Shown here: in pieces, positions 1-9,790 of the stretch | Numbering within the stretch: the stretch's first letter is position 1 | Layout: every line of letters begins with the position of its first letter | Assembly (NCBI GenBank): GCA_003427395.1 | Contig: BFEA01000089.1 | Span: 2,947,521-3,008,506 of the forward strand | Direction: 5' to 3' | DNA length: 60,986 nucleotides | DNA from: Chara braunii | Taxonomy: Eukaryota; Streptophyta; Charophyceae; Charales; Characeae | The notes under the pieces: generated by a model | Databases searched by the model: none | What the model saw: the letters and a program-made list of their open reading frames with translations, nothing else | Told to the model about the DNA's origin: nothing | Translations under genes and position numbers: made by a program

Positions 1-2
1 CC

Positions 3-284
3 CTCACTTCCGAGGAACTCGATGTCGTCCAGTTCATGAGAATGGAGCGCAGAGATCGCAGCTCTCGACCACCCTCATCTCCCCCACCCTCCCGCCTCAA
101 GAAACTCACCCCCGAGGAGCGCACCTACCTCCAAGCAAAAGGGGGTTGCTTCCGTTGTCGCCAATTGGGGCACCAACAAACCAACTGCCCTAACGCCGCA
201 CGATTCACCCGTCAGTCCGCCTCCACGCGACCCGCAACCTCCGCATCACCGCCCTCGGCAAGCGCGGGCCCCTCCTCATCATGA
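3..284 (+). pseudogene. gag: Element A gag C-terminus with CCHC zinc knuckle (partial)
   Basis: The frame is already open at base 3, so the protein enters from outside the window; the Met at 36 is not a real start. Around residues 38-51 (counted from that Met) there is a C-x2-C-x4-H-x4-C knuckle (C-F-R-C ... H ... C-P), the nucleocapsid RNA-binding motif of retrotransposon gag. Flanks are Ser/Pro/Arg-rich as usual for a nucleocapsid tail. A TGA at 282-284 ends the frame just before the protease region. The protease ORF lies in the same frame, so this may be the native gag stop or a later nonsense mutation. Confidence 0.8.
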
Positions 285-350
285 ACACAGTCCCCAGGAC
301 ACTGATCCGACATCAACATTGCATCTATCAGCCTACCATCAGTCGCACTG

Positions 351-1046
351 ATGGCCCATTTGACATCGACGATTCGTTTGCCTTTCCCCTCTCCGGCAAC
401 GCCCCCTCCACCGGACGATTCCCAGGCATCGCAAACACCTCCCACTGCCTCATGCTCCTCTACCCTTCCTCCAAATGCATCCACTATCACCTTCTCCGAT
501 GTTGTTGAGGAACAAGCCCGACACGATCGGCTTGTCCGCNTAGGCAACGAACAACGCNGCCTCAACACCATCATCTCCACCGCCAACTCATCCCGTTTCC
601 ACCTCAAATTCATCGCTGCCACCCTTGGTGCGTCTACAACTAAGTTTCGGGCCCTCCTCGACATTGGAGCCACCGGTAACTTCATCACCGACGTGTGTGT
701 CTGCAAAGCCGGTCTTACCTCTACCGGCTATGACTCCCCGATCACGATTCGCCTAGGGGACAAAGACACCGTCGTCGTAGTAGACCGCATGGCTCCTGAG
801 ACCATCATGACCGTCGAAACCCTCCGCAGTCAGGTCTCGTTTGATGTCATGCACTTGATGTGCGACATCGTCTTAGGAACCCCGTGGCTGGACCGCTACA
901 TGCCATACGCATTCCACCCCAACTTCCTTCGCNTCACCAACCCCCCCGACACAACCATTGACATCCCCTATCTCCCATATCCGACCTCCCAACTTCCTTC
1001 GCGTCACCAACCCCCCCGCACCAATTCCTCCACATGGCTCGCCTAA
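351..1046 (+). pseudogene. Element A aspartic protease region
   Basis: 231 codons. The retropepsin-like active-site string is D-I-G-A-T-G-N-F-I at about residues 102-110, where D-[ST]-G-A is the family norm, so the residue after the catalytic Asp is Ile. The second half has the usual hydrophobic strand followed by L-G-T-P-W-L. It would process Gag-Pol inside the virus-like particle. The C-terminal part contains a near-perfect direct repeat of ~30 bp (about 919-949 and 989-1019, offset 70 bp), and the frame then gives way to the RT frame with a 13-base overlap, a -1 relation. Isolated N bases at 540, 558 and 933 make exact reading uncertain. Confidence 0.75.
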
Positions 1047-2875
1047 ACCCCGATTCCGCCTACTACTGTCTTGTCCTTGATCACAAAAGTCCCAAGGACT
1101 TACTCCCGACGATCAAACCCGATCAAGCCCCGCCCTCCAACCCCGCCATCACTTCAATCCTCGACGAGTTCAGGGACGTCTTTCCCAAGTCCTTACCCGC
1201 CGGACTACCTCCGGATCGTGGCGTATCGCATACCATCGATTTGGAACCTGGGCATTCTCCACCTTGCCGCCCTCCATACCAACTCTCTGTCCCCGAAGCC
1301 GAAGAAATGAAACGACAACTCGGTGAACTTCTAGAAAAAGGGTTCATTAAGCCAAGTTCATCCCCCTTCGGAACCAGCTGCCTTTTCGTCAAGAAAGGTG
1401 GAACTTCGGAACTCCGCATGTGCACAGACTACCGCGCCTTGAACCGGATCACGATCAAGAACAAGTACCCCCTACCTCGGATTTCCGAGCTCCTTGATCG
1501 CTTCCGTGGAGCTAAGTACTTTACCAAGATCGACCTTCGTAGTGCCTTCCACCAGATCCGTATCCGCGAGGAGAACACTCACAAGACCGCCTTCCGCTCT
1601 CGGTTCGGGCACTACGAGTTCCTCGTGATGCCATTCGGACTCACCAATGCCCCCGCTACCTTCCAATCCACCATGAACCACATCTTCCGCAACCTCCTCG
1701 AAGTCTGTGTCGTTGTCCACCTTGATGACATCCTTGTCTTCAGCCCCACCTTCGAGTCCCACCTTCAGCACCTCCGCCAAGTCCCCGCGATCCTCCGAGA
1801 GCAAAAATTCTACGCCAAGCTCAGCAAATGTACGTTTGCCACTTTGAGCGTCGAATACCTCGGCCATATTGTCTCCGCTGAAGGCATCCGTATGGACCCC
1901 TCAAAGGTCACAACCCTCGTCGAGTACCCCCCACCCAAGACCCTCCTCCAACTTCGTTCCTTCCTTGGCCTTGCCAACTATTACCGCCCGTTCATTCGCA
2001 ACTTTTTCGAGATTTCGTACCCTCTTCACGAACTCACCCGCAAGGACGAGCCTTTCCATTGGAACGATCGCCGCCAACAAGCTTTCGACTTACTCAAGCA
2101 AACCATCACCACGGCCCCTGTCCTCAAGATCGCCTACCCCATTACTGACGCCTCCGACTTTGCCATCGGAGCCGTATTGTCCCAACATTTCCCCCGCGAC
2201 ACCGCCGAGACCCCCCCCATCAAGGACTCGTCCACTCACCCCGAGGCTCCACCTGGCGAATACCCTATCGCCTTCGCAAGCAAGAAGCTCCTTCCCGCGG
2301 AGATGAATTACCCCTCCAACGAGAAGGAACTCCTCGCCGTGATTCACGCCCTCACAGTCTGGCGCCCGTACCTCGACGGACAATACTTCACCATCCGCAC
2401 TGACAACACCATCGTCTCCTCCATCCTCTCCAAGAAAGATATCACTCCACGCCAAACCCGCTGGCTAGACTTCCTTGCCCAGTTCACATTCACCATTTGC
2501 CACACCCCCGNCAAAAGCAACCNCGTTGCCGATGCCCTCTCGCGACGNCCCGACCACAAGCCCCNCGAGANAGTCTACGCCACCATGACTCATATTCAAC
2601 TCCTTCCATCGCTTCATCATCGATACACCNAAGGNTATCTCTCCTGCCCAGACTTCGCCACCATTTACAACAAGCTNCGCGATCTTGACTCAGTTCCCGA
2701 CTACTCCCTCCACAACAATCTCCTCTACATCGATACCAAAGGCACTCGCCGACTTTGCATCCCCGACGCACGAGGCCTCCGTACTCAGTTGTTGGCCGAG
2801 CACCACGACGCCAAGACCGCAGGACATCTCGGTTTCCAGAAGACCTTCGACACCATGTCCCGCTACTTCTACTAG
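1034..2875 (+). pseudogene. pol: Element A reverse transcriptase, RNase H and integrase zinc-binding start
   Basis: 613 codons. RT is recognisable by C-T-D-Y-R-A-L-N, K-I-D-L-R-S-A-F-H-Q, the M-P-F-G-L-T-N-A-P box and the catalytic box V-V-H-L-D-D near residue 230 (His where Tyr is usual). RNase H follows with T-D-A-S-D near residue 371, an E-K-E-L-L helix and R-T-D-N near 455, then A-D-A-L-S-R. About eight residues expected just before T-D-A-S are missing in frame. The reading ends in the integrase zinc-binding domain (H-H ... H-L-G-F) at a TAG where a conserved Trp is normally found, so a TGG-to-TAG nonsense change is likely. Several Ns lie between 2511 and 2677. Confidence 0.9.
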
Positions 2876-3301
2876 CCTTCCCTACTCGCCGACGTTAAGG
2901 CATACATTCGCTCGTGCCCCACGGCTCAAGCTGTCAACCCCTCGAACCGGGCCAAACCCGGCAAGCTCCAATCATTGCCCATCCCAACTCACCGGTAACA
3001 GTCCATCTCCATGGACTTCGTGTGCGGCCTCCCCAAGACCAACCGCGGGCATGATTGCATCTACGTCATTGTCTGCCGCTTGACCAAACATGCCCACTTC
3101 ATCCCTTGCACAACCTCGCACAGTGCCAAAGATGTCGCCACACTCTTCTTCGACCATGTCGCTCGCTACCACGGCCTCCCCGATAACATCATCAGAGACC
3201 GTGATCCTCGCTTCCTCTCACAATTCTGGAAACACCTATTCACGGCCTACGATATAGCACTGCATTCCACCCATAGACCGATGGACAATCAAAGAAAATG
3301 A
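2876..3301 (+). pseudogene. Element A integrase core, broken
   Basis: In the RT frame the integrase continues past the TAG. The Cys pair of the HHCC zinc motif reads C-P-T-A, so the second Cys is lost. A TAA follows near 2996, then the core opens at M-D-F-V-C-G-L-P with the first catalytic Asp, and D-R-D-P-R-F-L-S gives the second. The third acidic residue, in the D-G-Q-T-E-R box of the family, is missing: the frame reads D-N-Q-R-K and stops at 3299-3301, consistent with a small deletion that also shifts the frame. DNA strand transfer by this copy is therefore not expected. Confidence 0.8.
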
Positions 3302-3621
3302 ACGATACACTCCAAAGAATCCTACGGAAGTATTGTCATCCACACCAATACGATTGGGATCAGTTGCTCACAGTCGCCGAAATTGCCTACAACAATATGG
3401 TGGGCCCCTCCACTGGCATGTCCCCTTTCTACCTCGACCTTGGCTACCATCCCCGCTTGCCCTCTAATTTCTTGCTTCCCTCGCAGCTCAGTCCCTCCAC
3501 CCCTTGCCCCTCTCTCAATGAATGGATATGAACAATGAACAGACTCCTCAAAGAAGCAACCGAAGCCCTTGAAAGAACACAAGAACAACAAACCAACTAG
3601 ACTAACAAACACAAACGTGAC
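3298..3621 (+). pseudogene. Element A integrase C-terminal half of the core
   Basis: The frame M-N-D-T-L-Q-R-I-L-R ... A-Y-N-N continues the integrase directly after the break at 3301, in a different phase. It stops with TGA at 3529-3531, continues open, then meets TAG at 3598-3600 before the GPY/F module begins in the same phase. The content matches the post-catalytic helix and the T-G-M-S-P-F-Y segment of gypsy integrases. Confidence 0.75.
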
Positions 3622-4044
3622 GTGTCATTCAAAGTAGGGGACAAAGTCTGGCTTTCTGCCAAACGCTTTGAACCCGAACAAGGCTTGTCCAAGAAACTCT
3701 CGAACAAGTGGCTCGGTCCCTTCCCCATCATTAAACATACCTCCCCCGTCAACTACAAACTCCAAATCCCCCCTGACATGAGTCGTGTCCACCCAGTCTT
3801 CCATGTCGAGTACCTAAAAGAATACCATGAATCCCCGCTCCAGTTCGCCGACCGCCCATATCCTAGACCTCCACCAATCATGCTACCCACANNCCCTGAA
3901 TTCGTTGTCGAAACCATCATCGGTCGACGAACCACTCAGGTGTCTGATCATCCGGAACCAATCACTGAATACAAAGTCAAATGGACCGGATACCTCAACG
4001 AAGAATCTACATGGGAACCTCTCTCTAATCTAAGAACGCCATGA
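3622..4044 (+). pseudogene. Element A integrase C-terminal GPY/F module and chromodomain
   Basis: 140 codons. The first half has V-G-D-K-V-W-L and W-L-G-P-F-P-I, the GPY/F module that ends gypsy integrases, then R-V-H-P-V-F-H-V-E-Y-L. The second half (residues ~93-140) is a chromodomain with E-T-I-I-G-R-R and Y-K-V-K-W-T-G-Y ... S-T-W-E-P. This domain is known to steer chromovirus integration toward particular chromatin. The frame ends at a TGA that looks like a one-base slip near 4031: another phase stays open to a TAG at 4083-4085 with A-M-K-L-V-R-A-Y-N typical of these tails. Confidence 0.88.
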
Positions 4045-4085
4045 AACTTGTTCGCGCCTATAATCGTGCTAATCCTACGTCCTAG

Positions 4086-4714
4086 ATACCTATATCACTA
4101 TGGCATAAACCCCCGCAAAAAAACCCTTGCAACCCTGCTCTACACACACCCTTGAACCCAGTCCACCCTTCCCTTGATCCGCATTCCTGATGTCTGATCT
4201 GCCCTTGCCCTCGCCTAGCCTTGTCCCATCTGTCCTCTCCAATACCTTGTCTCTCTTGTCCAATGCTTGTGAACTTGCGTGACGCCGACGATAAAGGATC
4301 TAATGGCAAGCGCACGAGGACGATGGTCTGCTGCCTCACTGTTCATGGAGATTATGCAGCTGGTTTGGCCACCATGCTGTTTCATTGGCCGGCATCCCGA
4401 CTCGCGGACTTACTGGAGCAGCAACTTGTGACATGGATCTTTGCATCAGTCTGCGACTTCCTTGCTTCCCAGATCGGACCTCATTGCAGTTCGTGTACCG
4501 GACGCACCCTAGCACTTGGACCTTGACACTTGAACTACTACTACGCTTCTTGGACTTCTACCTATCGCAGCTGCTGAAGACNGTTGCAGACCCCCTTTCA
4601 AGACACTTGGACACTTTGTTCCTACATGAGATTCTGCTTCCGACTCCTTCGGACACACCAGCCTTCGCATCCTGAACAAACATTTTCATTTTTATTTTTT
4701 CCTGACTTTGACAA
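4086..4714 (+). other. Element A 3' untranslated region, no gene seen
   Basis: Between the end of pol and the tandem repeats. Short ORFs here carry no recognisable domain. One N at 4582. Confidence 0.5.
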
Positions 4715-5065
4715 CCCTGTAGAACATCATTAGCAGATCCCTGTTTCCCTAACCATTGTCCCCCTTACCCATTAGAACATCAATAGAAATACCCTGCTTT
4801 CCTGAACACCGTTTCCCTTACCCAGTAGAACATCAATAGAAATACCCTGTTTTTCTGAACACCGTTTCCCTTACCCAGTAGAACATCAATAGGAGTTCCC
4901 TGTTCCCTGAACTCTGTTCCCCTTAACCTATAGCGAACCATGCAGTCCCCTTAGTCCATCAGTAGGACCACCCTGCTCCCTATCTTCCCTTTAGTTCATT
5001 TGTCGGACTACCCTGTTCCTTCCAACCCCCCCCAGTTCATCAGTAGGACAACTCTGTTCACCGGT
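4715..5065 (+). repeat. 53-bp tandem repeat in element A 3' UTR
   Basis: The string AGAACATCA(A/T)TAG begins at 4721, 4774, 4827 and 4880, exactly 53 bases apart each time, embedded in a unit containing C-C-C-T-G-T-T-T and C-C-C-T-T-A-C-C-C. Further right the unit decays and shortens to about 40 bp (T-C-A-T-C-A-G-T-A-G-G-A near 4956 and 5036). Roughly four clear plus two to three degenerate units. Confidence 0.85.
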
Positions 5066-5218
5066 ACCAAACCCTGTTCCCTCTTACTCCCGCAGCCCAT
5101 GCCACCCACATTATACCCCTCTTCCCTTTCGNCTTGTTNACCAGTGATCGGCCCCGTCCCGTCCTTCACAGATTTCAGCATTGCTTCATGATTTTTGGCA
5201 GCCGGGACGTTGCCTTCT

Positions 5219-5232
5219 AGAGGGAGGGGATA
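5219..5232 (+). promoter_or_regulatory. Polypurine tract of element A
   Basis: AGAGGGAGGGGATA lies immediately before the TG that starts the LTR. A purine run in this place is the RNase H-resistant primer for plus-strand DNA synthesis. Confidence 0.75.
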
Positions 5233-5711
5233 GTGTTGCGGACTTCGCAAGGGCTCGATCCCTGGTCTATCTTTTTGCTGTTTCAGCTGCATCCCGTTTT
5301 CGGCCTGGCACCCTTTTTTCAAACCCCTCCTTTGGTACCGCAGGATTTTAGACAACTGGCACCATGCTGCAATTCAGGCCACTTTCAAATACTGCATTTT
5401 TCTGTTCTGCCCTCGGGGCCTTTGCAGAAATGCCCCTAGTACCGTACGTGTCACCGGTACTTATATCGGCTCCCCGTACGGTACGGGGACCAGTCTCGTA
5501 CCAGTTCTCTGCTGCTGTACTCGTACTCAGTGTGACTGATTGTTTTCGACATTCGGGAATCCAAGACTTCGACTTTGTGCCTTGCCACTGTGTCTGCGTC
5601 CGATCCTCAGTCCGAGTCCGTCGTGTCGAGTGAGTGAGTGTGTGTGTGTGCTCTCACTCTCCCCCTCTCTCTCCTCTCCCTCGGCTCACCCTCAGCCCCA
5701 CACTCGTTACA
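5233..5711 (+). repeat. 3' LTR of element A
   Basis: Starts TGTTGCGGAC directly after the polypurine tract and ends CTCGTTACA at 5711, where the sequence changes abruptly into the inverted-repeat arm. TG...CA ends and a length of 479 bp fit. It contains several GTAC-rich strings around 5438-5505 and a short TG/CT microsatellite near 5635-5690. The 5' LTR is outside the window, so the ends cannot be confirmed by pairing. Confidence 0.7.
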
Positions 5712-6360
5712 AACTCCCTGATTTAGCAAAAATTTGGGCAGCACTCCCTTTAGAAAAATAGACTTCCCAGATTTTTACTAAGCCATATATATATAAAAAT
5801 CAGACAAGTTGAACTTTTTAGAAAGTCAAATTTTGACTAACTTCTTGGATTTGTAGAAATTTCGACAGCGATTCCCGTAGAGAAAGTAACTTACCAAAAT
5901 TTATATAAAGCCAAGTTCAGAATCTATAATGACTTTGACTTCTCAAGGTCCAGTCTTACCTAACTCCCTGAATTAACAAAAATTTGGGCATCACTCCCTA
6001 TAGAAAAGACGACTCTCCAGATTTTTACTAAGTCATATTGAAAGTCAGATAAATTGAACTCTGAAAAGACAAAATCTGACTAATTCCTTGGTTTTGTAGA
6101 AACTTCGGCAGCGCTCCCCGTAGAGAAAGTGGCTTGCCAAGATTTATACAAAGCCAAGTACAAAAAAAAATGATCCCAGAAAATGCAAGAATTGACTTAA
6201 GTAAAAAAAAAGTTAGCTCAGAAAATGCAGGAATTGAAACTAACTCCTATGACTCTAGCACGTGGCGAGCAGCTAAAACAACTACCTATCAACTGAAACT
6301 TAGAATGAAACAGAGTTCTCATTCCGCCACATGCAAGTCAAACCTCAAAGGTAGGTACTC
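5712..6360 (+). repeat. Left arm of large inverted repeat (pairs with 13559-14330)
   Basis: Four ~125-bp units start at about 5712, 5839, 5962 and 6082 (AACTCCCTG / AACTTCTTGG / AACTCCCTG / AATTCCTTGG), so A and B types alternate with a 250-bp higher period. Each contains a G-G-C-A-G-C-(A/G)-C-T-C-C-C core. Beyond 6165 comes C-C-C-A-G-A-A-A-A-T-G-C-A and G-C-T-C-A-G-A-A-A-A-T-G-C-A, then ACAACTACCTATCAA. All of these recur in reverse order and orientation at 13559-14330. Confidence 0.85.
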
Positions 6361-6458
6361 TCCCCATCCCAAGTAAACTTGAACAAACAATAGTTCATGA
6401 TCCTTCAATGATTTATCCCTTTATACCTTGCTTATATAAGGCATAAGGTCAGGTCACC
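6361..6458. other. Spacer, no feature seen
   Basis: Interior side of the left inverted arm; AT-rich, no coding content. Confidence 0.4.
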
Positions 6459-7270
6459 CAAACTTATGGAATGAGCCTAACTTGCCAAAGAGTATGCACA
6501 AACAAAGGGCACAATTACTTCTCTCTTCTTTGGGCATATGACTAGACCATTCTAGTCGCCCTGAACTGTTTAAGATATCCAAGTTATATCTATCTATCTT
6601 CCCTTTGTCTTCTAAGGTTGCATAGGACTGAACTAACTCAAGTTCAACCTGCCCCAACTTACCATCAATTATATTCTTAATTATACTCTCTTCAAATTGT
6701 GATAGGCTATAGTCAAACCACCTAAACTTATAGAACAGTCTGATTAACTCCTTCTTAAATAGAATAATAATAGAGTATAGCTAAGTTATAACCTTTGGGT
6801 TCCAGCATGTGCGAGGCTTTAAGCCAGACCCCCTGAACTTACAGAAGGATCTAACTCTCTGCCAAATTAATTTCTCTCTGAACCATCATGTGTGTGGCAT
6901 TGAGTCAAACCCCCTGAACTTACAAAAGGGTTTGCCCCTTTGCCAGGTTCGTTTTCTTAGAAAACCAGGAAGAGGCTGAGTCACCTAAACTTATAGAATG
7001 ACTAAGACCTCCTCGTTCAGAACCAAATAAACAGAGGAAACCCCAAAATAAACAAGGCAACCAAGACACCTGAACTTACAGAATGCACTTGGCCCCTGAA
7101 AGAGTCAACCACAGTCGGCCCTCACAAGTCAGAGCAGTCAGGCCACTTAAACTTATAGAACAGCCTGACCCTTTATGAGCAATCAGACCCCCTAAACTTA
7201 TAGAAGGGTCTGACGCTCCATACAAACCAAAATAAATAAAGCACTGAGTCTCCCCAAACTTATGGGGACC
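6459..7270 (+). repeat. Spaced array of a CTAAACTTATAGAA-like motif
   Basis: The core AACTTA(T/C) with A-C-C-(C/T)-C-C-T before and A-G-A-A-(T/G/C) after occurs near 6461, 6655 (weak), 6725, 6836, 6917, 6988, 7073, 7149, 7195 and 7257. Copies usually continue into G-(T/G)-C-T-G-A-C. Spacing is irregular, 46-110 bases for most. No coding frame connects them. Confidence 0.75.
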
Positions 7271-7544
7271 TCCCAGCCTTAATGACCCATTCAACCATCA
7301 AGCAAAACAACCCTCCATCCTGCCTTCCCAGATGCTGTTTCTTTTAACAGTCTGATTTCATTCAATCAACAAAGTTGAAACTTGAACTTGAGCAGACATT
7401 CTTTTACTTAGTCTGATTCAGTGTCCTGAAAACCAAACAAAAGTCAAAGTAAGGTTGCACACCATATACTCAGTCAGAGATGCAATGGGCAATATAGATA
7501 GGGGTTATACCTCAGGTTTATAGAGGGAGTCAAAGAATTACCAC
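7271..7544. other. No feature seen
   Basis: Interior of the inverted-repeat region; no motif or coding signal recognised. Confidence 0.4.
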
Positions 7545-7770
7545 TCAGTTCCCTGCCTCCAGGACTCCTCCTAAGTCTCGGCAGAGCTCCCGCAATCGGT
7601 GGGGCGAACCTCCCACAGAGGCTTTGGCGCGGATTACGGATTGCAATCCCGCCTGCCGCCTTCCCCTCAGAACCAATAGACTAGATTTAGAGGAAGAGGG
7701 GCAGGAGGAGACAAATTTGAGACTCTCAGATCCAAGGAGGGTGCTCTCTGACTCGCGTGAGAGGGCCTTG
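7545..7770 (-). repeat. Dispersed repeat, copy 1 (inverted relative to 41040-41270)
   Basis: Read on the minus strand it shares AACAAGGCCCTCT, a GAGAGTCT region, GGAAGGCGGC and CCACCGATTGCGGGAGCTCT with the plus-strand copy at 41040-41270, with intervals of similar length. The minus-strand frame gives H-R-L-R-E-L-C-R ... E-A-G in both copies, but it is unclear whether that is coding. Both copies adjoin sequence rich in CTGCTG/CTGCCG. Confidence 0.75.
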
Positions 7771-9762
7771 TTACCTTCAGTCTCCTGAGGGCCCCGCAAT
7801 GGCAGCCAAATAGCAACCGCTTGGTCCACTTCCGAAGTTAAACGATCAAAATCATACACCTGACGACCTCCTAGTCCGCAACACTTACCCCCCCTTGATT
7901 GTAAGGCCTGGTCGCTTCTCTGAGTCTCAGCACCTCTCCTTAGTCCAATTTTTGCCGCAAAGCAGCCCATACGGTCAGCAGCGGTATACCGTAGTGTATA
8001 GTAATCAGCAACCGCAGTTCATGCACAACTCATAAACGTGACGGCAGCACACAACGGCGGTCAACAGCAGTTTGTAACGGCCAATTTTACTCCAGCCCGC
8101 TTGCAGTAGTAATATGGAGTAGTGTGCCGCAGTCCGGAGTAGAGAGCAGCCAACTACAGTCAGCAGCAGACTGCGCCCAGTATCCGTCAGCAACGGCTAG
8201 CAGCAGTATGCAGCAGCCAGTAATAGCCGGCAGCAGCCTGGTTAATCAAGAGCCACACTACCAGTCATCGATTCCCTTGACTCTCTAACTCGTAGTAAGC
8301 CTCCCCACTTCACAAGTTCAGACCTTGCCGAAGCGTCTATGACTCGAAATGTAAGGTCGGGAGGAGGTTGGCCAACTTACGTCTCTCCACCAGCTGCCCC
8401 CTTCAAACAGGGTGGTGTGCGCATCTGCCAACAACCTAACTTGCAGTATGCGGCTAATCTGCTGCAGCTTTCCTCTGCTCCAACAGTCCACTGCCTTTGC
8501 TTAGCGTGTCCTTCAACCGCTGCATCCCTGGCCAGTGGTACGGGCAATGTAACAGTCAACAGACAGATATCTGGTACTACAACTCCTCTCCTCCTCGCTG
8601 CTCTGGCTGATAGGCCGGCGTGACACTAACCTGTAGGTAAGTCCTTATTCCACAGTTGGCCCTCTGTGCAGGGACACCTCGAAGTACACAGCCCACCAGC
8701 GAGCCGGTCCCTTCCCGTTTTCCTACCTTTGTTCACTCCCCACTCGCCACTTCGTTACTCACGAAGGAAGTCACCTTGCGTCACACCCGGCACCGACCAC
8801 AGACAACAGGAGCGGCCCACGTAGGAGGGTGATCATGACGGCGACCCGGCAAGCCCGGACTCGTGCGAGCCGGGGCTGAGTCTTTCGCTCTTTCGGTGGG
8901 GTGATATGCTGCCCCGTTCCTCCTAAGGCCGGCCTGGTCCAACTAGCCCGCTGTAGCCTCCGTCCTGCTGCATGCACAGCCCGGCCAAGTAGGTGATCTC
9001 TCTCTCTCAATACCACTAGTGGCCGACCGTAGATGTGATCAAGAAGCTCCTAGTTGCCCTGCGCTCGAGCTCACACCAACTGAGCAGTCTGTCACTGTGC
9101 GCAGCCACGAGGAATCTGTCAATAGATCGTGGGGTATATGCGCCTGGTCATGCTCGCGGAAGGTTAGAGGGGGGCTACCTGCATTGATGGGATTAGCACT
9201 GCTCCGATCGTCAGGTAAGTCTCCAACTCCACTGCCTAACCGCGACACTCCCATAGAAGTTACGGGCAGAAACTGAATGAACCTTCCGCTGAAACACAGA
9301 TAGATTCATTCGTAGTTTCCTCACGCAGCCAGTATTCCTCAGGTAGGTATACTTCGGCCCTTTCCCCCTCTCTCTCCCTCACTGTGCGTGGTGCAATCGG
9401 CCTCACACTGCTGTTAGGAATAGGATGAGCAAAATCGAATGAATCTTCCACTAGAACACGACTTAATACATGCCCGTTCCTACTTACTTATTCGCGCAGC
9501 CCCTGTACTTCGTCCTTCCTCTTCCACTATTCCATCACTAAATCCAGTGCTGCCATCCAACTCGCGATGGCCCAAAACCTTCGTATAGGCTCCCTCCTCT
9601 CTCTAATCCAACTGAAAATGAGTGAAGTACATTTGCTTCCCGTCCCCTTGTCTTCTTTCCGCCATATCTCGACACACTAACCTTCCTACTAATAACTTTT
9701 ACCCAAATCTGACTTCATGAGTCGATTCGTGGGGTCCAAGAACCCCAGAATCAAGTCTTGAA
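7771..9762. other. Unassigned interior sequence
   Basis: About 2 kb with no recognisable protein domain. 7970-8260 is rich in CAGCAG-type triplets. AGGTAAGT-like strings, which resemble splice donors, occur at 8635 and 9214, but no exon can be supported around them. Confidence 0.4.
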
Positions 9763-9790
9763 TCGCCCGATTTCGTTGAGAATCGGGCGA
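9763..9790. repeat. Perfect 10-bp hairpin
   Basis: TCGCCCGATT, eight bases, AATCGGGCGA. Confidence 0.7.

Larger units (their letters stand above)
1..5711 (+). mobile_element. Element A: decayed chromodomain Ty3/gypsy retrotransposon (chromovirus), 5' end outside window
   Basis: Domains read on the plus strand in the order gag zinc knuckle, aspartic protease, RT, RNase H, integrase, GPY/F-like module, chromodomain, polypurine tract, LTR, which is the Ty3/gypsy chromovirus order. The 5' LTR and most of gag lie left of the window. The coding part is split into at least six frames or stop-delimited pieces, so this copy is dead. Third codon positions are strongly C-rich compared with the elements further right. 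Chromodomain gypsy elements are known from fungi, plants and algae; I cannot decide the clade without a tree. Confidence 0.9.

Noticed and set aside
1011-1046. Programmed -1 frameshift between protease and RT of element A
   Set aside because: The C7 run is not in a canonical slippery phase, and the copy has many other breaks; ordinary mutation is enough.
4715-5065. CRISPR-like array
   Set aside because: The 53-bp periodicity is a plain tandem repeat with no unique spacers, in a eukaryotic retrotransposon.
1-5711. Fungal contamination as the source of element A
   Set aside because: Its LTR joins directly to the inverted arm that also occurs at 13.6-14.3 kb in the same contig, and chromoviruses are not confined to fungi; contamination is not needed.
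8339-8623. 94-codon plus-strand ORF
   Set aside because: No domain, composition bias typical of chance frames, and no partner frame.
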